Shown: positions 7,461-16,565 of the stretch, piece by piece | Layout: every line of letters begins with the position of its first letter | Numbering within the stretch: position 1 is the stretch's first letter | Source: CAYMSF01 sp964542255 | GTDB lineage: Bacteria; Verrucomicrobiota; Lentisphaeria; Victivallales; Victivallaceae | Direction: 5' to 3' | DNA: 64,000 nt | Assembly (NCBI GenBank): GCA_964542255.1 | Contig: CAZITV010000001.1 | Coordinates: forward strand, 1 to 64,000 | Program-made: the position numbers and the translations under genes | The notes under the pieces: generated by a model | Databases searched by the model: none | Told to the model about the DNA's origin: nothing | Seen by the model: the letters and a program-made list of their open reading frames with translations, nothing else

Positions 7461-9656
7461 ATGGAAAATTCAATATCACAAGCTGTACCATTGAGCCTGA
7501 CTGAACACATTGTGCGCGGCGAAGTCAGCCGTATCGTTTTTGCCAGGGAAGATGGCAGTTATTCTGTTTTTAAGGTTGTTGACAATCAAGGCGTCGAACA
7601 TACTGCGGTAGGCAATGTGCTGGATATAACTCCAGGTCATCGTGTTGAGTTAAAGGGATTTTGGGAGGTGCATCCCGAATATGGCAGGCAATTGCGGGTG
7701 GAACATTACAATTTGTTGCTGCCATCTACTCAAGACGGACTTATCCGCTACCTATCTTCTGGAATTATCCCCGGTGTCGGTGTAAAGTTGGCAGAAAGCA
7801 TCGTTAAATGCTTTGGCGACAATACTATCAATGTCTTGGATAATTATTCGGAACGTCTCAAGGAAATTCCCAAAATTGGCAATAAACGCGTCCAATCCAT
7901 TCGGGAAATTTGGCATAAACAGCGTTGCCGCCGTGATATATTTATTTTTCTGCAGGGGGTGGGCATATCTAAAAATTATTGTGAACGATTATATGAACGA
8001 TATGGCGAGGAGGCTGCGGCAATTGTAAAAAAGACTCCGTATCAACTAGCTGACGATATCAGCGGGATAGGTTTTACTACCGCAGATAACATTGCAGCCG
8101 CTCAGGGAATATTAAAGAACAATCCTCAGCGTCTTGTTGCTGGAGCTTATTATACCATGACACAACTCACTGCTGTCGGACATTGTTGTTATCCTAAAGA
8201 TGACTTTATTAAAATGGTGGCTAATACTTTACAGGTCGAGGATGAAGACGCCACACTAGGTTTGGAGTTTGCATTAAAAAATAAAACGTTAACAATGATC
8301 AACAGCGAAAGCTGTACCCCGATGATTTACCCATTATTATTGTTTGCTGCTGAAAGGGAAATACCGCTGCTTTTGATAAATTTATTTAAAAACGTAAATC
8401 ATAAGGGCAAGAGTATGCTAAACATACCTTCGCGCCCGGATTTATGTTTGAGCAATGAACAGTGTTCGGCGGTTGAAAGAGCCGCAATATCACCAGTCAG
8501 CATTATAACTGGCGGTCCTGGTGTAGGAAAAACAACCGTTATTGGCGAAATAGTTCGCCGCGCCATCGCCGCTAAATTAATTATTTATCTTGCCGCACCT
8601 ACAGGTCGTGCCGCAAAACGACTTAGTGAAGCTACTGGTTTAACCGCCAAGACACTTCACCGCTTACTGCGTTGGGAACCGGCAGAACGCGGTTTTGCCT
8701 ATAATTCCAAAAAAAAATTACCGTGCGATGTGTTAATTGTTGATGAGGTGTCAATGCTGGACACACAACTTGCATTAAACCTGTTACGGGCAATACGTTC
8801 TGGCACCACGCTCGTCATGGTGGGTGATGCTGATCAACTGCCGTCTGTAGGTCCGGGCAATGTGCTGCACTCGCTTATCGACTCCAAATTGTTCACTGTC
8901 ACGCATTTATCTAAAATATTCCGACAGGGCGCTGGTAGTGAAATCATTGTCAATGCATACCGTGTCAACCATGGCAAATTGCCAGAACCTGCCCAAAGCG
9001 GACAGAATGTATTGAGTGATTTTTATTGGATTGAACAGGATGATCCAGATAAAGCGCTAGAATTAATTATTAAAATGGCAAAAATACGTATTCCTGAACG
9101 TTTTGGCTTTGACCCGATACGTGATATCCAAGTGTTGTCACCGATGAATCGCGGCAGTTGTGGTACCATTGCATTGAATCAACGTTTGCAGCAGGAATTG
9201 AATCCTGGTCATAAGCCACAGTTTAAGATTGGTGACCGCATTTTTAAATCTGGCGACAAAGTGATTCAGAACTGCAATAATTATGAAAAAAATGTTTTTA
9301 ATGGTGACATGGGTAGAATCGCGAATATTGAAGCCAGTGAAAATAAATTTACTGTTATTTATGATAATAATTCTGTTGAATATGATTATTTCGAAGCTGA
9401 ACAATTAGCTTTAGCCTATGCCGTTACTGTACATAAGTCTCAAGGTAGTGAATTTCCTGTGGTAATTGTTCCAATTTTGACGCAGCATTATATGCTGCTT
9501 CAACGCAATTTATTATATACCGCGATGACGCGGGCGCGTTCTTTACTAGTACTAGTCGGCAGCAAAAAGGCGGTCAATATGGCAGTTAATAATTTTAAAC
9601 AAGAACCGCGCTACACTCTGTTAAATGAATTTTTAAGACAAATATTCAATCAATAA
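7461..9656 (+). CDS. recD2: RecD2-type DNA helicase (SF1B)
   Basis: A 5'-3' DNA helicase of the RecD2/TraA family, the RecBCD-independent form. The 731 residues contain an N-terminal OB-like region, helix-hairpin-helix repeats (about 95-150, with IIPGVGVKLAESI and IPKIGNKRV), Walker A GGPGVGKTT near 351-359, Walker B VDEVSML near 426-432, motif III GDADQLPSVGPGN and, near the C-terminus, VTVHKSQGSEFP and YTAMTRAR. Roles in repair and mismatch processing are known for homologues. It leads a run of plus-strand genes, but its functional link to the downstream signalling genes is unclear. Confidence 0.95.
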   Translation: MENSISQAVPLSLTEHIVRGEVSRIVFAREDGSYSVFKVVDNQGVEHTAVGNVLDITPGHRVELKGFWEVHPEYGRQLRVEHYNLLLPSTQDGLIRYLSSGIIPGVGVKLAESIVKCFGDNTINVLDNYSERLKEIPKIGNKRVQSIREIWHKQRCRRDIFIFLQGVGISKNYCERLYERYGEEAAAIVKKTPYQLADDISGIGFTTADNIAAAQGILKNNPQRLVAGAYYTMTQLTAVGHCCYPKDDFIKMVANTLQVEDEDATLGLEFALKNKTLTMINSESCTPMIYPLLLFAAEREIPLLLINLFKNVNHKGKSMLNIPSRPDLCLSNEQCSAVERAAISPVSIITGGPGVGKTTVIGEIVRRAIAAKLIIYLAAPTGRAAKRLSEATGLTAKTLHRLLRWEPAERGFAYNSKKKLPCDVLIVDEVSMLDTQLALNLLRAIRSGTTLVMVGDADQLPSVGPGNVLHSLIDSKLFTVTHLSKIFRQGAGSEIIVNAYRVNHGKLPEPAQSGQNVLSDFYWIEQDDPDKALELIIKMAKIRIPERFGFDPIRDIQVLSPMNRGSCGTIALNQRLQQELNPGHKPQFKIGDRIFKSGDKVIQNCNNYEKNVFNGDMGRIANIEASENKFTVIYDNNSVEYDYFEAEQLALAYAVTVHKSQGSEFPVVIVPILTQHYMLLQRNLLYTAMTRARSLLVLVGSKKAVNMAVNNFKQEPRYTLLNEFLRQIFNQ

Positions 9657-9678
9657 CGCGTGAAAGAAAATAATTATT

Positions 9679-10560
9679 ATGCTATTGCAAACTGAAGTTA
9701 AAAATTGTTGTCTCCCGTTTGAACGATTTGAAGAAAATGCTTTTTTTTGCGGTATTGGCTCATGTTTTGCGGTTGAACTATTTGAATATTTGCGGTCAGT
9801 CGGTCTGGCAACAACAGTGAATCCGACAGGAATTGTTTATAATTTAATTTCCATGGCGGCGCCATTGCGTCGTTTAGTTGAACAAAAATTTTACACAGAA
9901 GGTGATTTTTTTAAGTTTAATGAGCAGTGGCATAGCTGGGAACATCACGGTGATTTTTCTAAACAATCACTCGAAATTTCAGTAAGCTCTGCAAACCATG
10001 CTTTAAGTGAATTTGCGTCAGCGTTAATGAATTCCAGCGCGCTGGTATTAACCCCTTCATCTTCTGTTGTTTATGTACATAAGGTTACTGGTAAAGTTGT
10101 TGCTAATTGCCATCGTGTGCCAGGGAATGAGTTTGAGCGGAGACTTCTAACTCATGTTGAGAATTTTGCAGCACTCAACGCAATCATCAACGATATAATG
10201 TCTCTTAATCCGTTATGCAAAATAATTCTTACTCTCTCGCCGGTTCGGCATTATCGCGGTGACCTGATATTGAATTCCCGAAGTAAAGCGCATCTCGTAA
10301 CTGCGATTCATTCTTGTGTCGAGCGATATCCGGAGAAATGTGCATATTTCCCAGCTTATGAAATAATGAATGATGAACTGCGTGATTATCGTTTTTATAA
10401 AGAAGATATGCTTCATCCTAGTGATTTGGCGGTTAAAATAATTATCAAACGCTTCATTAATGCAATTTTTACCGAATCGGCAGTGATAAATGTTAATTCG
10501 GGCATTAAGCTTGCAAGCACTGGCAAGCACATCCCGCGCAAACATAAAATATTACCGTGA
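9679..10560 (+). CDS. GSCFA-domain protein (SGNH-hydrolase-like)
   Basis: A 293-residue protein with the motif that names the family (GIGSCFAVE, about 26-34), a central SPVRHYRGDLILNSRSKA segment (about 188-205), and a closing DMLHPS (about 249-254) that fits the DxxH catalytic pair of SGNH hydrolases. The Ser in GSCFA would be the nucleophile. GSCFA proteins are poorly characterised; homologues are linked to polysaccharide acylation or deacylation. There is no signal peptide. It is 22 nt after recD2 and 8 nt before a PP2C phosphatase gene, so it is co-transcribed. The family call is firm; the substrate is unknown. Confidence 0.87.
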   Translation: MLLQTEVKNCCLPFERFEENAFFCGIGSCFAVELFEYLRSVGLATTVNPTGIVYNLISMAAPLRRLVEQKFYTEGDFFKFNEQWHSWEHHGDFSKQSLEISVSSANHALSEFASALMNSSALVLTPSSSVVYVHKVTGKVVANCHRVPGNEFERRLLTHVENFAALNAIINDIMSLNPLCKIILTLSPVRHYRGDLILNSRSKAHLVTAIHSCVERYPEKCAYFPAYEIMNDELRDYRFYKEDMLHPSDLAVKIIIKRFINAIFTESAVINVNSGIKLASTGKHIPRKHKILP

Positions 10561-10568
10561 GAACAAGA

Positions 10569-12746
10569 ATGCAGTTTTCTAAATTTAGTTTGAGAACAAA
10601 ATTTCTGTTGGTCATGATTACTTTGACTGCACTTGCTTTTTGCATCGTGACATATTTTAGTATTGAACGTACCAAACAGTTCGGTGAATATGCAGATAAT
10701 GCTTGTTCAATTCTTGGACAAGATGCAGTGAATGAAAGCAAAGCCGCACTGCGTTTGCAAGCACAAGAAGAGATAATTTCGCTCACTACCGGACAAGCAA
10801 AATTGATTGACACTCAAATAAAGCGTATTGCCGTAGAAATCAGTATGCTCGCAAATCTTTGCTCGCGATATACTGCTCAAGATAATCCTCAAAAAAATAT
10901 TAATCGTCTTTGTGATAACGTGACTAAGGACGAGCCAGACGATTATCTTAAATATGCCAGTTGGCACGTACCAACTGAATATAATTTGGATAATGTGGTT
11001 GCTGAATTAAATAAGTTTAGCATAATACAGCCGGTATTGAAGTTCATTTGGCATAATAACCCCGGCAGTGATATTGTTTATGCAGCCTCGCCAACTGGTT
11101 TATTTGTCGCTTATCCATGGACCCGGCAACCAATTGACTTTGACCCTCGTATCAGGGACTGGTATACCGCCGCCAGTACCAGTAAATCAGCGGTATGGGT
11201 CGGTCCGTATATTTCGAGCAGCGGCAATAAACTAGTATTGACATGTGCCAAGGCGTCCAGGGATGCGAACGGTAAAATAATCAGTGTTTGTGCCATCGAT
11301 ATTGAAATTAAAAAAATTCTGCATGATTTGCTGGCGAATCAACTCGAGCCAAATTCGATGGCTATTCTTATTGATGCGTCGGCAAATATTTTAGTCCGCC
11401 GCAATATTGATACCGCTGGTCGTACTTGGAAAAATGAATTTAAAAAAGAAAATTTGCTCGCATCGTCCAATCCAGAGCATATTAGAATTGCAAAAAGGAT
11501 GTTATCTGGAAAACATGGCATTGAAGAATTAAATGTTACAGGCGAACCGCTTTACTATCTTGCCCATTCGCCTATTTCCAGTAACGGCTGGAGCTTGGGT
11601 ATTGCGATACCTAAAAATGCAGTAACCAAAGTTGCTGTAAATACTGAGAAAAATATTCAAATGGCCACTATCAGAAATCAAGATTCAATTAGGGCTGCAA
11701 TCGCAGGCACTCAACAGATTTTCTGCGTTATTGGGTCTTTGCTTTTGCTCGTTATCTTTATTACAACATTCATTTTTATAACTAAGATAACTAGACCGAT
11801 TTCGTCGCTAAAAAATCAGGCGGAACAAATTGGTAATGGTAATCTAAATCAACAAATACAATTATCCAGCGGTGATGAACTTGAACATCTTGCTAACGTT
11901 TTTAACCAAATGTCTGCCGACCTTAAACTGCAGATTGAAAATTTAAAAGAAACTTTTATTAAACGTGAAATGATGAATAATGAATTGGCTGTGGCCAAAG
12001 ATATACAATTGTCAAGTTTGCCTCCGGCAAAACCAGGTAAAATTCATCAGGCTGTAGAAATTCAAGCATTAATGATACCCGCCAAAGAAATTGGCGGCGA
12101 TTTCTATGATTACAAAATGCAACGTTCCAATACTTTGTATTTTGCAATCGGTGATGTTTCAGGCAAGGGTATTCCTGCAGCATTATTTATGGCAATGACC
12201 AAAAACTTACTTGCACGCGAAGCAGAAAATGGTTTGAATCCAAATGATATTTTGTTCAACGTAAATAATATTCTTGCCAAAAACAATGAAAGTTGTATGT
12301 TCGTCACGGTTTTTTGCGCTTTTATGGACTTAGACTCAGAAAAGGTTGTCTTTGCTAATGGCGGTCATAATCCACCGTTATTATGTCGTCAAGGCGGGAC
12401 TTTTGAATATTTGACGCCGAAGTCAGGGATGGCCATAGGACCTTATCCTGCTGTTGAAAATAAATGGACTGTGGAACAAATTTCACTCGGCATTGGTGAT
12501 ACTCTTTTCCTGTATTCTGATGGTGTCACCGAGGCGATGAATTCTTCCGGCATGGTTCTGGGCGAGGCACGTTTGCGTCACACATTAAATCGTTGTTGTC
12601 AAGATAGTTTAGAATTATTAATTGCGAATGTAATGCTTGATATCAAGCTACATACTGATAACTGCATTCAATCAGATGACATTACTATTGTCGCATTGCG
12701 CCGCAACGTTAACAATGCTGTAATTACAGGTGACGGCAATGCTTAA
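10569..12746 (+). CDS. Membrane Cache-HAMP-PP2C (RsbU/SpoIIE-type) phosphatase
   Basis: A sensor phosphatase of 725 residues. An N-terminal membrane segment is followed by an extracytoplasmic double-Cache region (GLFVAYPW, DPRIRDWYTAA), a second membrane segment near 383-406, a HAMP linker, and a C-terminal PP2C domain. All phosphatase motifs are intact: EIGGDFYDY, GDVSGKGIPAALFM, GGHNPPLL, LYSDGVTEA and DDITIVALR. Such enzymes usually dephosphorylate an anti-sigma-factor antagonist or similar partner in response to an extracellular ligand. The start at 10569 aligns with the paralogue downstream; an upstream GTG at 10557 overlapping the previous stop is possible. The partner protein is not in this window. 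Confidence 0.92.
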   Translation: MQFSKFSLRTKFLLVMITLTALAFCIVTYFSIERTKQFGEYADNACSILGQDAVNESKAALRLQAQEEIISLTTGQAKLIDTQIKRIAVEISMLANLCSRYTAQDNPQKNINRLCDNVTKDEPDDYLKYASWHVPTEYNLDNVVAELNKFSIIQPVLKFIWHNNPGSDIVYAASPTGLFVAYPWTRQPIDFDPRIRDWYTAASTSKSAVWVGPYISSSGNKLVLTCAKASRDANGKIISVCAIDIEIKKILHDLLANQLEPNSMAILIDASANILVRRNIDTAGRTWKNEFKKENLLASSNPEHIRIAKRMLSGKHGIEELNVTGEPLYYLAHSPISSNGWSLGIAIPKNAVTKVAVNTEKNIQMATIRNQDSIRAAIAGTQQIFCVIGSLLLLVIFITTFIFITKITRPISSLKNQAEQIGNGNLNQQIQLSSGDELEHLANVFNQMSADLKLQIENLKETFIKREMMNNELAVAKDIQLSSLPPAKPGKIHQAVEIQALMIPAKEIGGDFYDYKMQRSNTLYFAIGDVSGKGIPAALFMAMTKNLLAREAENGLNPNDILFNVNNILAKNNESCMFVTVFCAFMDLDSEKVVFANGGHNPPLLCRQGGTFEYLTPKSGMAIGPYPAVENKWTVEQISLGIGDTLFLYSDGVTEAMNSSGMVLGEARLRHTLNRCCQDSLELLIANVMLDIKLHTDNCIQSDDITIVALRRNVNNAVITGDGNA

Positions 12747-14829
12747 AATTTCATTAAAAAATAAAATATTACTTATTTTCATATTCTTGCCAACAATAAC
12801 TTTTATTTTAATGAGCATCATTTCTGGCGTTAATATTAATTCTATGGTAACATTAATCATGCAGCGTGGACGTGAACTGGGCGACACTGCGGTTCGTGAT
12901 AACTGCGCTAATATGGAAAAAGAATTTACAGATGAATTGAAAATTTTTGCAGTCACACAAGCAGAAATTATCGATCTGCATCTGCAAAGAATAACCCTGG
13001 AAACCAAAAATATGGTTCAACTCTATCTTGATTTACAGTTTAATAATTTATCAAGAGATATTGATTTTTGCTCATTTGAAAAGCCCTTGATGCAAACAGT
13101 GTTCTCACCCGTATCATTTGCAGCTAAAACAGCCCAAGATTCATTACTCAGTACTTTGAAAAAAATGACTATGGCTTATAGTGCTCTAAAAATTGTTTAT
13201 GCCTGCAATCGTGATGTGCAAACATTAGGGATAGCGACCAATGAAGGTATTTTTATCGGATATTCCTGGTACCCGTATCCAGCAGATTTTGACCCGTGCG
13301 AACAAGATTGGTACCGCAATGCAATTGCTAATCCGGGTATGCCGGTTATCTCCGGACCATATTTAGATAGATATAGCACTGACGAATATATAACTTGTTC
13401 ATACGCGGCAACCGCTAACGGTAAGACCGTTGTTGCAGTGGTAAATATCTTCCCTGCCGCAATTGCAGAAAACTTGGTTATCGGACTTATCAGTAATAGG
13501 ATTTCCTCTTTTATTTATACCTCTGACGGCAAGATTATCAACCGAACAGGTAACGCGGGAGTTGTAAGCAGCGAAGATATAATAACTAATACTGACGGCA
13601 ATAAGGCGTTGATAAAATCAATCACCGGTATGCAGAACGGTATCGGGCATTATTACTATAATAACGAGAAATTTTATGTTGCCAGTGCACCTTTGCGGAC
13701 GGCTAAATGGAACGTGTGCTATACTATGCCTGAAAAGCTGATTACGATTTCTTCAACACTCAGCCGTAACAAGATTAGCGATAGTTCAGCTTTATTTAAA
13801 CACGAAATTGATAATTTAATCACGAACAGCAGGTTGATTTATGCTATAGCAGGTTTATTGATGCTGTTATTAATCGCATGGATTGCGCTTTACTTTGCAC
13901 GGCGCATACAACATTCTATCGCGGTATTAGAAGTTGGCGCCATTGAAATTAGTCGCGGCAATCTGGAAGCATGTATCAAGTTAAACACAAATGATGAATT
14001 CCAGGAACTCGCAGAGTCGTTCAATCGTATGGCCAAAAATATACAAATTCAAATTGACAATGTTAATGCAAATCTTTCCGAACAGAAAATCATCAATAAT
14101 GACTTAGCAGCAGCGGCAAAAATTCAAGGCGCAATGTTTCCATCTAAATTCCCCGCATTTCCTGAACATAATGAATTCGATATTTATGCACGTTGTGTTG
14201 CGGCGCGAGAAGTGGGTGGAGATTTTTACGACTTTTGCCTGCTTGATTCAAATAGACTTTATTGTTGTATCGGTGATGTTTCCGGCAAGGGCGTCCCTGC
14301 AGCACTGTTTATGGTAAAAGTTCAAACTTTGTGTCGCTATGAAGCAGTCAGCGGTGCTACTCCGGCAAAAATTCTTGCGAACGTAGAGAATTCTGTTATT
14401 AATAGCGGAACTTCAACATTATCAGCTTCTGTCGTTTGTGTAATCATTGATTTTCACACGGGAGAAATGCTGCTTGCTTCGGCTGGTCATGCTCCGCCGT
14501 TATTGTGCCGTCAATTACAATTTTGTGTTTGTCAAATTCCAGTTTTTTCTGCAGTCGGTTCTGGCGCATTTGATTTTTCATCATGTATCGATACTAAATT
14601 TATTTTGGAAAAGGGGGACATTCTATTTGCCTATACCAAGGGTGTCGCAGAGATAGTTTGTCAAAATGGATCATTATATGCCGAAACGCGTCTGCTGCGT
14701 GATCTGCAGTCGATGGCAGGGGCTAATCCCAAAGAGATTATTGACCATATTGATCAACAAATTAATCAGTTTGCAGTTTCGAAGCCTTCCAGTGATTTGA
14801 CTATGCTTTCGATTAAGTTTCAGGGATAA
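12739..14829 (+). CDS. Second Cache-HAMP-PP2C protein, degenerate metal site
   Basis: A paralogue of the preceding gene with the same plan: 696 residues, membrane segment, Cache-type sensor (GIFIGYSWYPYP, DPCEQDWYRNA), membrane segment near 366-390, HAMP, PP2C. The early PP2C motifs are kept (EVGGDFYDF, GDVSGKGVPAALFM, AGHAPPLL). However, the SDGVTE motif reads YTKGVAEI, so the metal-binding Asp is a Lys, and the closing DDIT is SDLT. It may be inactive or act as a regulatory partner. The ATG at 12739 has AGGTGA 5 nt before it and overlaps the first gene by 8 nt, so the pair is translationally coupled. Confidence 0.9.
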   Translation: MLKISLKNKILLIFIFLPTITFILMSIISGVNINSMVTLIMQRGRELGDTAVRDNCANMEKEFTDELKIFAVTQAEIIDLHLQRITLETKNMVQLYLDLQFNNLSRDIDFCSFEKPLMQTVFSPVSFAAKTAQDSLLSTLKKMTMAYSALKIVYACNRDVQTLGIATNEGIFIGYSWYPYPADFDPCEQDWYRNAIANPGMPVISGPYLDRYSTDEYITCSYAATANGKTVVAVVNIFPAAIAENLVIGLISNRISSFIYTSDGKIINRTGNAGVVSSEDIITNTDGNKALIKSITGMQNGIGHYYYNNEKFYVASAPLRTAKWNVCYTMPEKLITISSTLSRNKISDSSALFKHEIDNLITNSRLIYAIAGLLMLLLIAWIALYFARRIQHSIAVLEVGAIEISRGNLEACIKLNTNDEFQELAESFNRMAKNIQIQIDNVNANLSEQKIINNDLAAAAKIQGAMFPSKFPAFPEHNEFDIYARCVAAREVGGDFYDFCLLDSNRLYCCIGDVSGKGVPAALFMVKVQTLCRYEAVSGATPAKILANVENSVINSGTSTLSASVVCVIIDFHTGEMLLASAGHAPPLLCRQLQFCVCQIPVFSAVGSGAFDFSSCIDTKFILEKGDILFAYTKGVAEIVCQNGSLYAETRLLRDLQSMAGANPKEIIDHIDQQINQFAVSKPSSDLTMLSIKFQG

Positions 14830-14832
14830 CTT

Positions 14833-16533
14833 ATGCCAGGCAGTATTTTATATCTTGAAGTTAATTCGTCATATGCTCATTCTTCCCTGGCTGGAGCTAT
14901 GCTGCGTTGCTGGATTGAAAAAATGCAGCCTGGGTGGCAATGGATTACGGTAACTGCCACAGTGAAATCTAATGAGCAAAATATAGCTGATGACGTAATT
15001 ACAACTGCTCCAGATATTATCATTGCAACAGCATATTTATTTAATCGTAATTTCCTATTGTCAGTACTGTCACGTTGCGCTTCCGTATTACCTGATACAT
15101 ACATATTTCTGGGTGGTCCTGAGTTTAATGGGGATAATACGGTGTTTCTCCAGCTTAATACTTATGTACAAGCTGTCATTCGTGGAGATGAAAGCTCTAT
15201 TCATCAGTTGCTTGCCGAATTGAAGTTTATTGAAAAATGGAAAAGTATTCCTGGATTGTGCTATTTTGATTCGGGTGTTTATGTTGATAATGGCTCTGCT
15301 GAATTTTTAGGTGATCTCGACGAGTTGCCTTCTGTTTATTCTGCCGGATATATCCCGGCTGGTAAACCATTCTTTCAACTCGAGACCATGCGCGGGTGTG
15401 CTGGTAATTGTTCTTTTTGCAGCAGTGCAGGTAAAGCGATCAAATACTATTCAATTGAGCGCGTGAAATCTGACATTGAATTGCTGCGGCAGCGTGGAAT
15501 TTTTGAGGTTAGAATCCTCGATCGTACTTTTAATGTTTCGGAAGCCAGATCAATTCAATTGCTGGAAATATTCTATAATCAATTTAATAACATGAAATTT
15601 CATCTTGAAATCAATCCTGCGATATTAAGCGGAGCGATGATTGAGAAATTTGCTGAAGCACCAAAGAATATGCTGCATCTTGAGGTCGGAGTTCAATCCT
15701 TAAATGATGATACGCTTGTTGCCGTGAAGCGCTTCTGTAAATCAGCACTTTTACTTAGTAATTTGCAAAAACTTCGGCACTGCAGAAATCTTGTTATTCA
15801 CGCTGACTTAATTGCAGGATTACCGCACCAATACTATGCTTCAATTCTTGATGACGTGTCACATTTAATGCAGTTGGAAATTGATGAAATTCAGTTAGAG
15901 CGGCTAAAGATTTTGCCAGGCTCGGCAATGGATAAAAAACAAGATTACAAAACACTGTATAACAAGGAGCCACCTTATCAAATTTACTCAACACCAACAT
16001 TGAGTTCAGAAAATTTAAAAACTGTTGATCATTTATCGCGAATGATAGATGGCTGGTATAATTGCCTGCAGCTCCGCAACATAATTATCGTAGCCAATAA
16101 GCAAATTTCTGGTTTTGTCGAACAGTTTGTTGATTGGTTGAATCTGACAGGTTATTTCGACCATGCCGGACGTGGCGATTTAGCAACGCGTTTTTTGCTG
16201 TTACGGGAATACGCTAAATCGTGCTCCCAGATGCTTTATGATCTTGTTACTTTTGTTCAGCTCGTCAGCGGTTTACCAGTAAATGCAATTCCTCTGCAGC
16301 ATATATCCGCACTATCATTAGATGAATATTATCCTGTATGGCAAAAAACTATTTCAACCAAATACACTGCCAGAAAATATTTTTTGGCCAAATTCCATCA
16401 CAATACCGCAGAATTATGGTTGAACCCGGATAGCATTCCGCTTAATGTTGAATGTAAATACATTTTTGAGCAATATTATGGCAGAAATATTTCTGCGATT
16501 TACCAGCAGGCGGCGTTGCCTAAACGTACTTAG
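14833..16533 (+). CDS. B12-binding-domain radical SAM protein (DUF4080-like)
   Basis: A 566-residue radical SAM enzyme. An N-terminal cobalamin-binding-like Rossmann region (about 1-135; IFLGGPEFN resembles the usual LGGPh motif) is followed by the [4Fe-4S] cluster motif CAGNCSFC near 190-197. The C-terminal third resembles DUF4080. The lower-axial DxHxxG motif of B12 proteins is not obvious, so cobalamin binding is uncertain. The substrate is unknown; relatives act as methyltransferases or cyclising enzymes. It begins 3 nt after the second PP2C gene and ends the recD2 run. Confidence 0.82.
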   Translation: MPGSILYLEVNSSYAHSSLAGAMLRCWIEKMQPGWQWITVTATVKSNEQNIADDVITTAPDIIIATAYLFNRNFLLSVLSRCASVLPDTYIFLGGPEFNGDNTVFLQLNTYVQAVIRGDESSIHQLLAELKFIEKWKSIPGLCYFDSGVYVDNGSAEFLGDLDELPSVYSAGYIPAGKPFFQLETMRGCAGNCSFCSSAGKAIKYYSIERVKSDIELLRQRGIFEVRILDRTFNVSEARSIQLLEIFYNQFNNMKFHLEINPAILSGAMIEKFAEAPKNMLHLEVGVQSLNDDTLVAVKRFCKSALLLSNLQKLRHCRNLVIHADLIAGLPHQYYASILDDVSHLMQLEIDEIQLERLKILPGSAMDKKQDYKTLYNKEPPYQIYSTPTLSSENLKTVDHLSRMIDGWYNCLQLRNIIIVANKQISGFVEQFVDWLNLTGYFDHAGRGDLATRFLLLREYAKSCSQMLYDLVTFVQLVSGLPVNAIPLQHISALSLDEYYPVWQKTISTKYTARKYFLAKFHHNTAELWLNPDSIPLNVECKYIFEQYYGRNISAIYQQAALPKRT

Positions 16534-16539
16534 ATTAAA

Positions 16540-16558
16540 TGAGTGTTTGTCAGACTCA
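16540..16558. terminator. Weak hairpin between convergent genes
   Basis: TGAGT (16540-16544) pairs with ACTCA (16554-16558) across a 9-nt loop in the 32-nt gap between the convergent radical SAM and OleC-like genes. The stem is short and flanked by AT-rich DNA. It may be a weak bidirectional terminator. Confidence 0.3.
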
Positions 16559-16565
16559 GATTATT

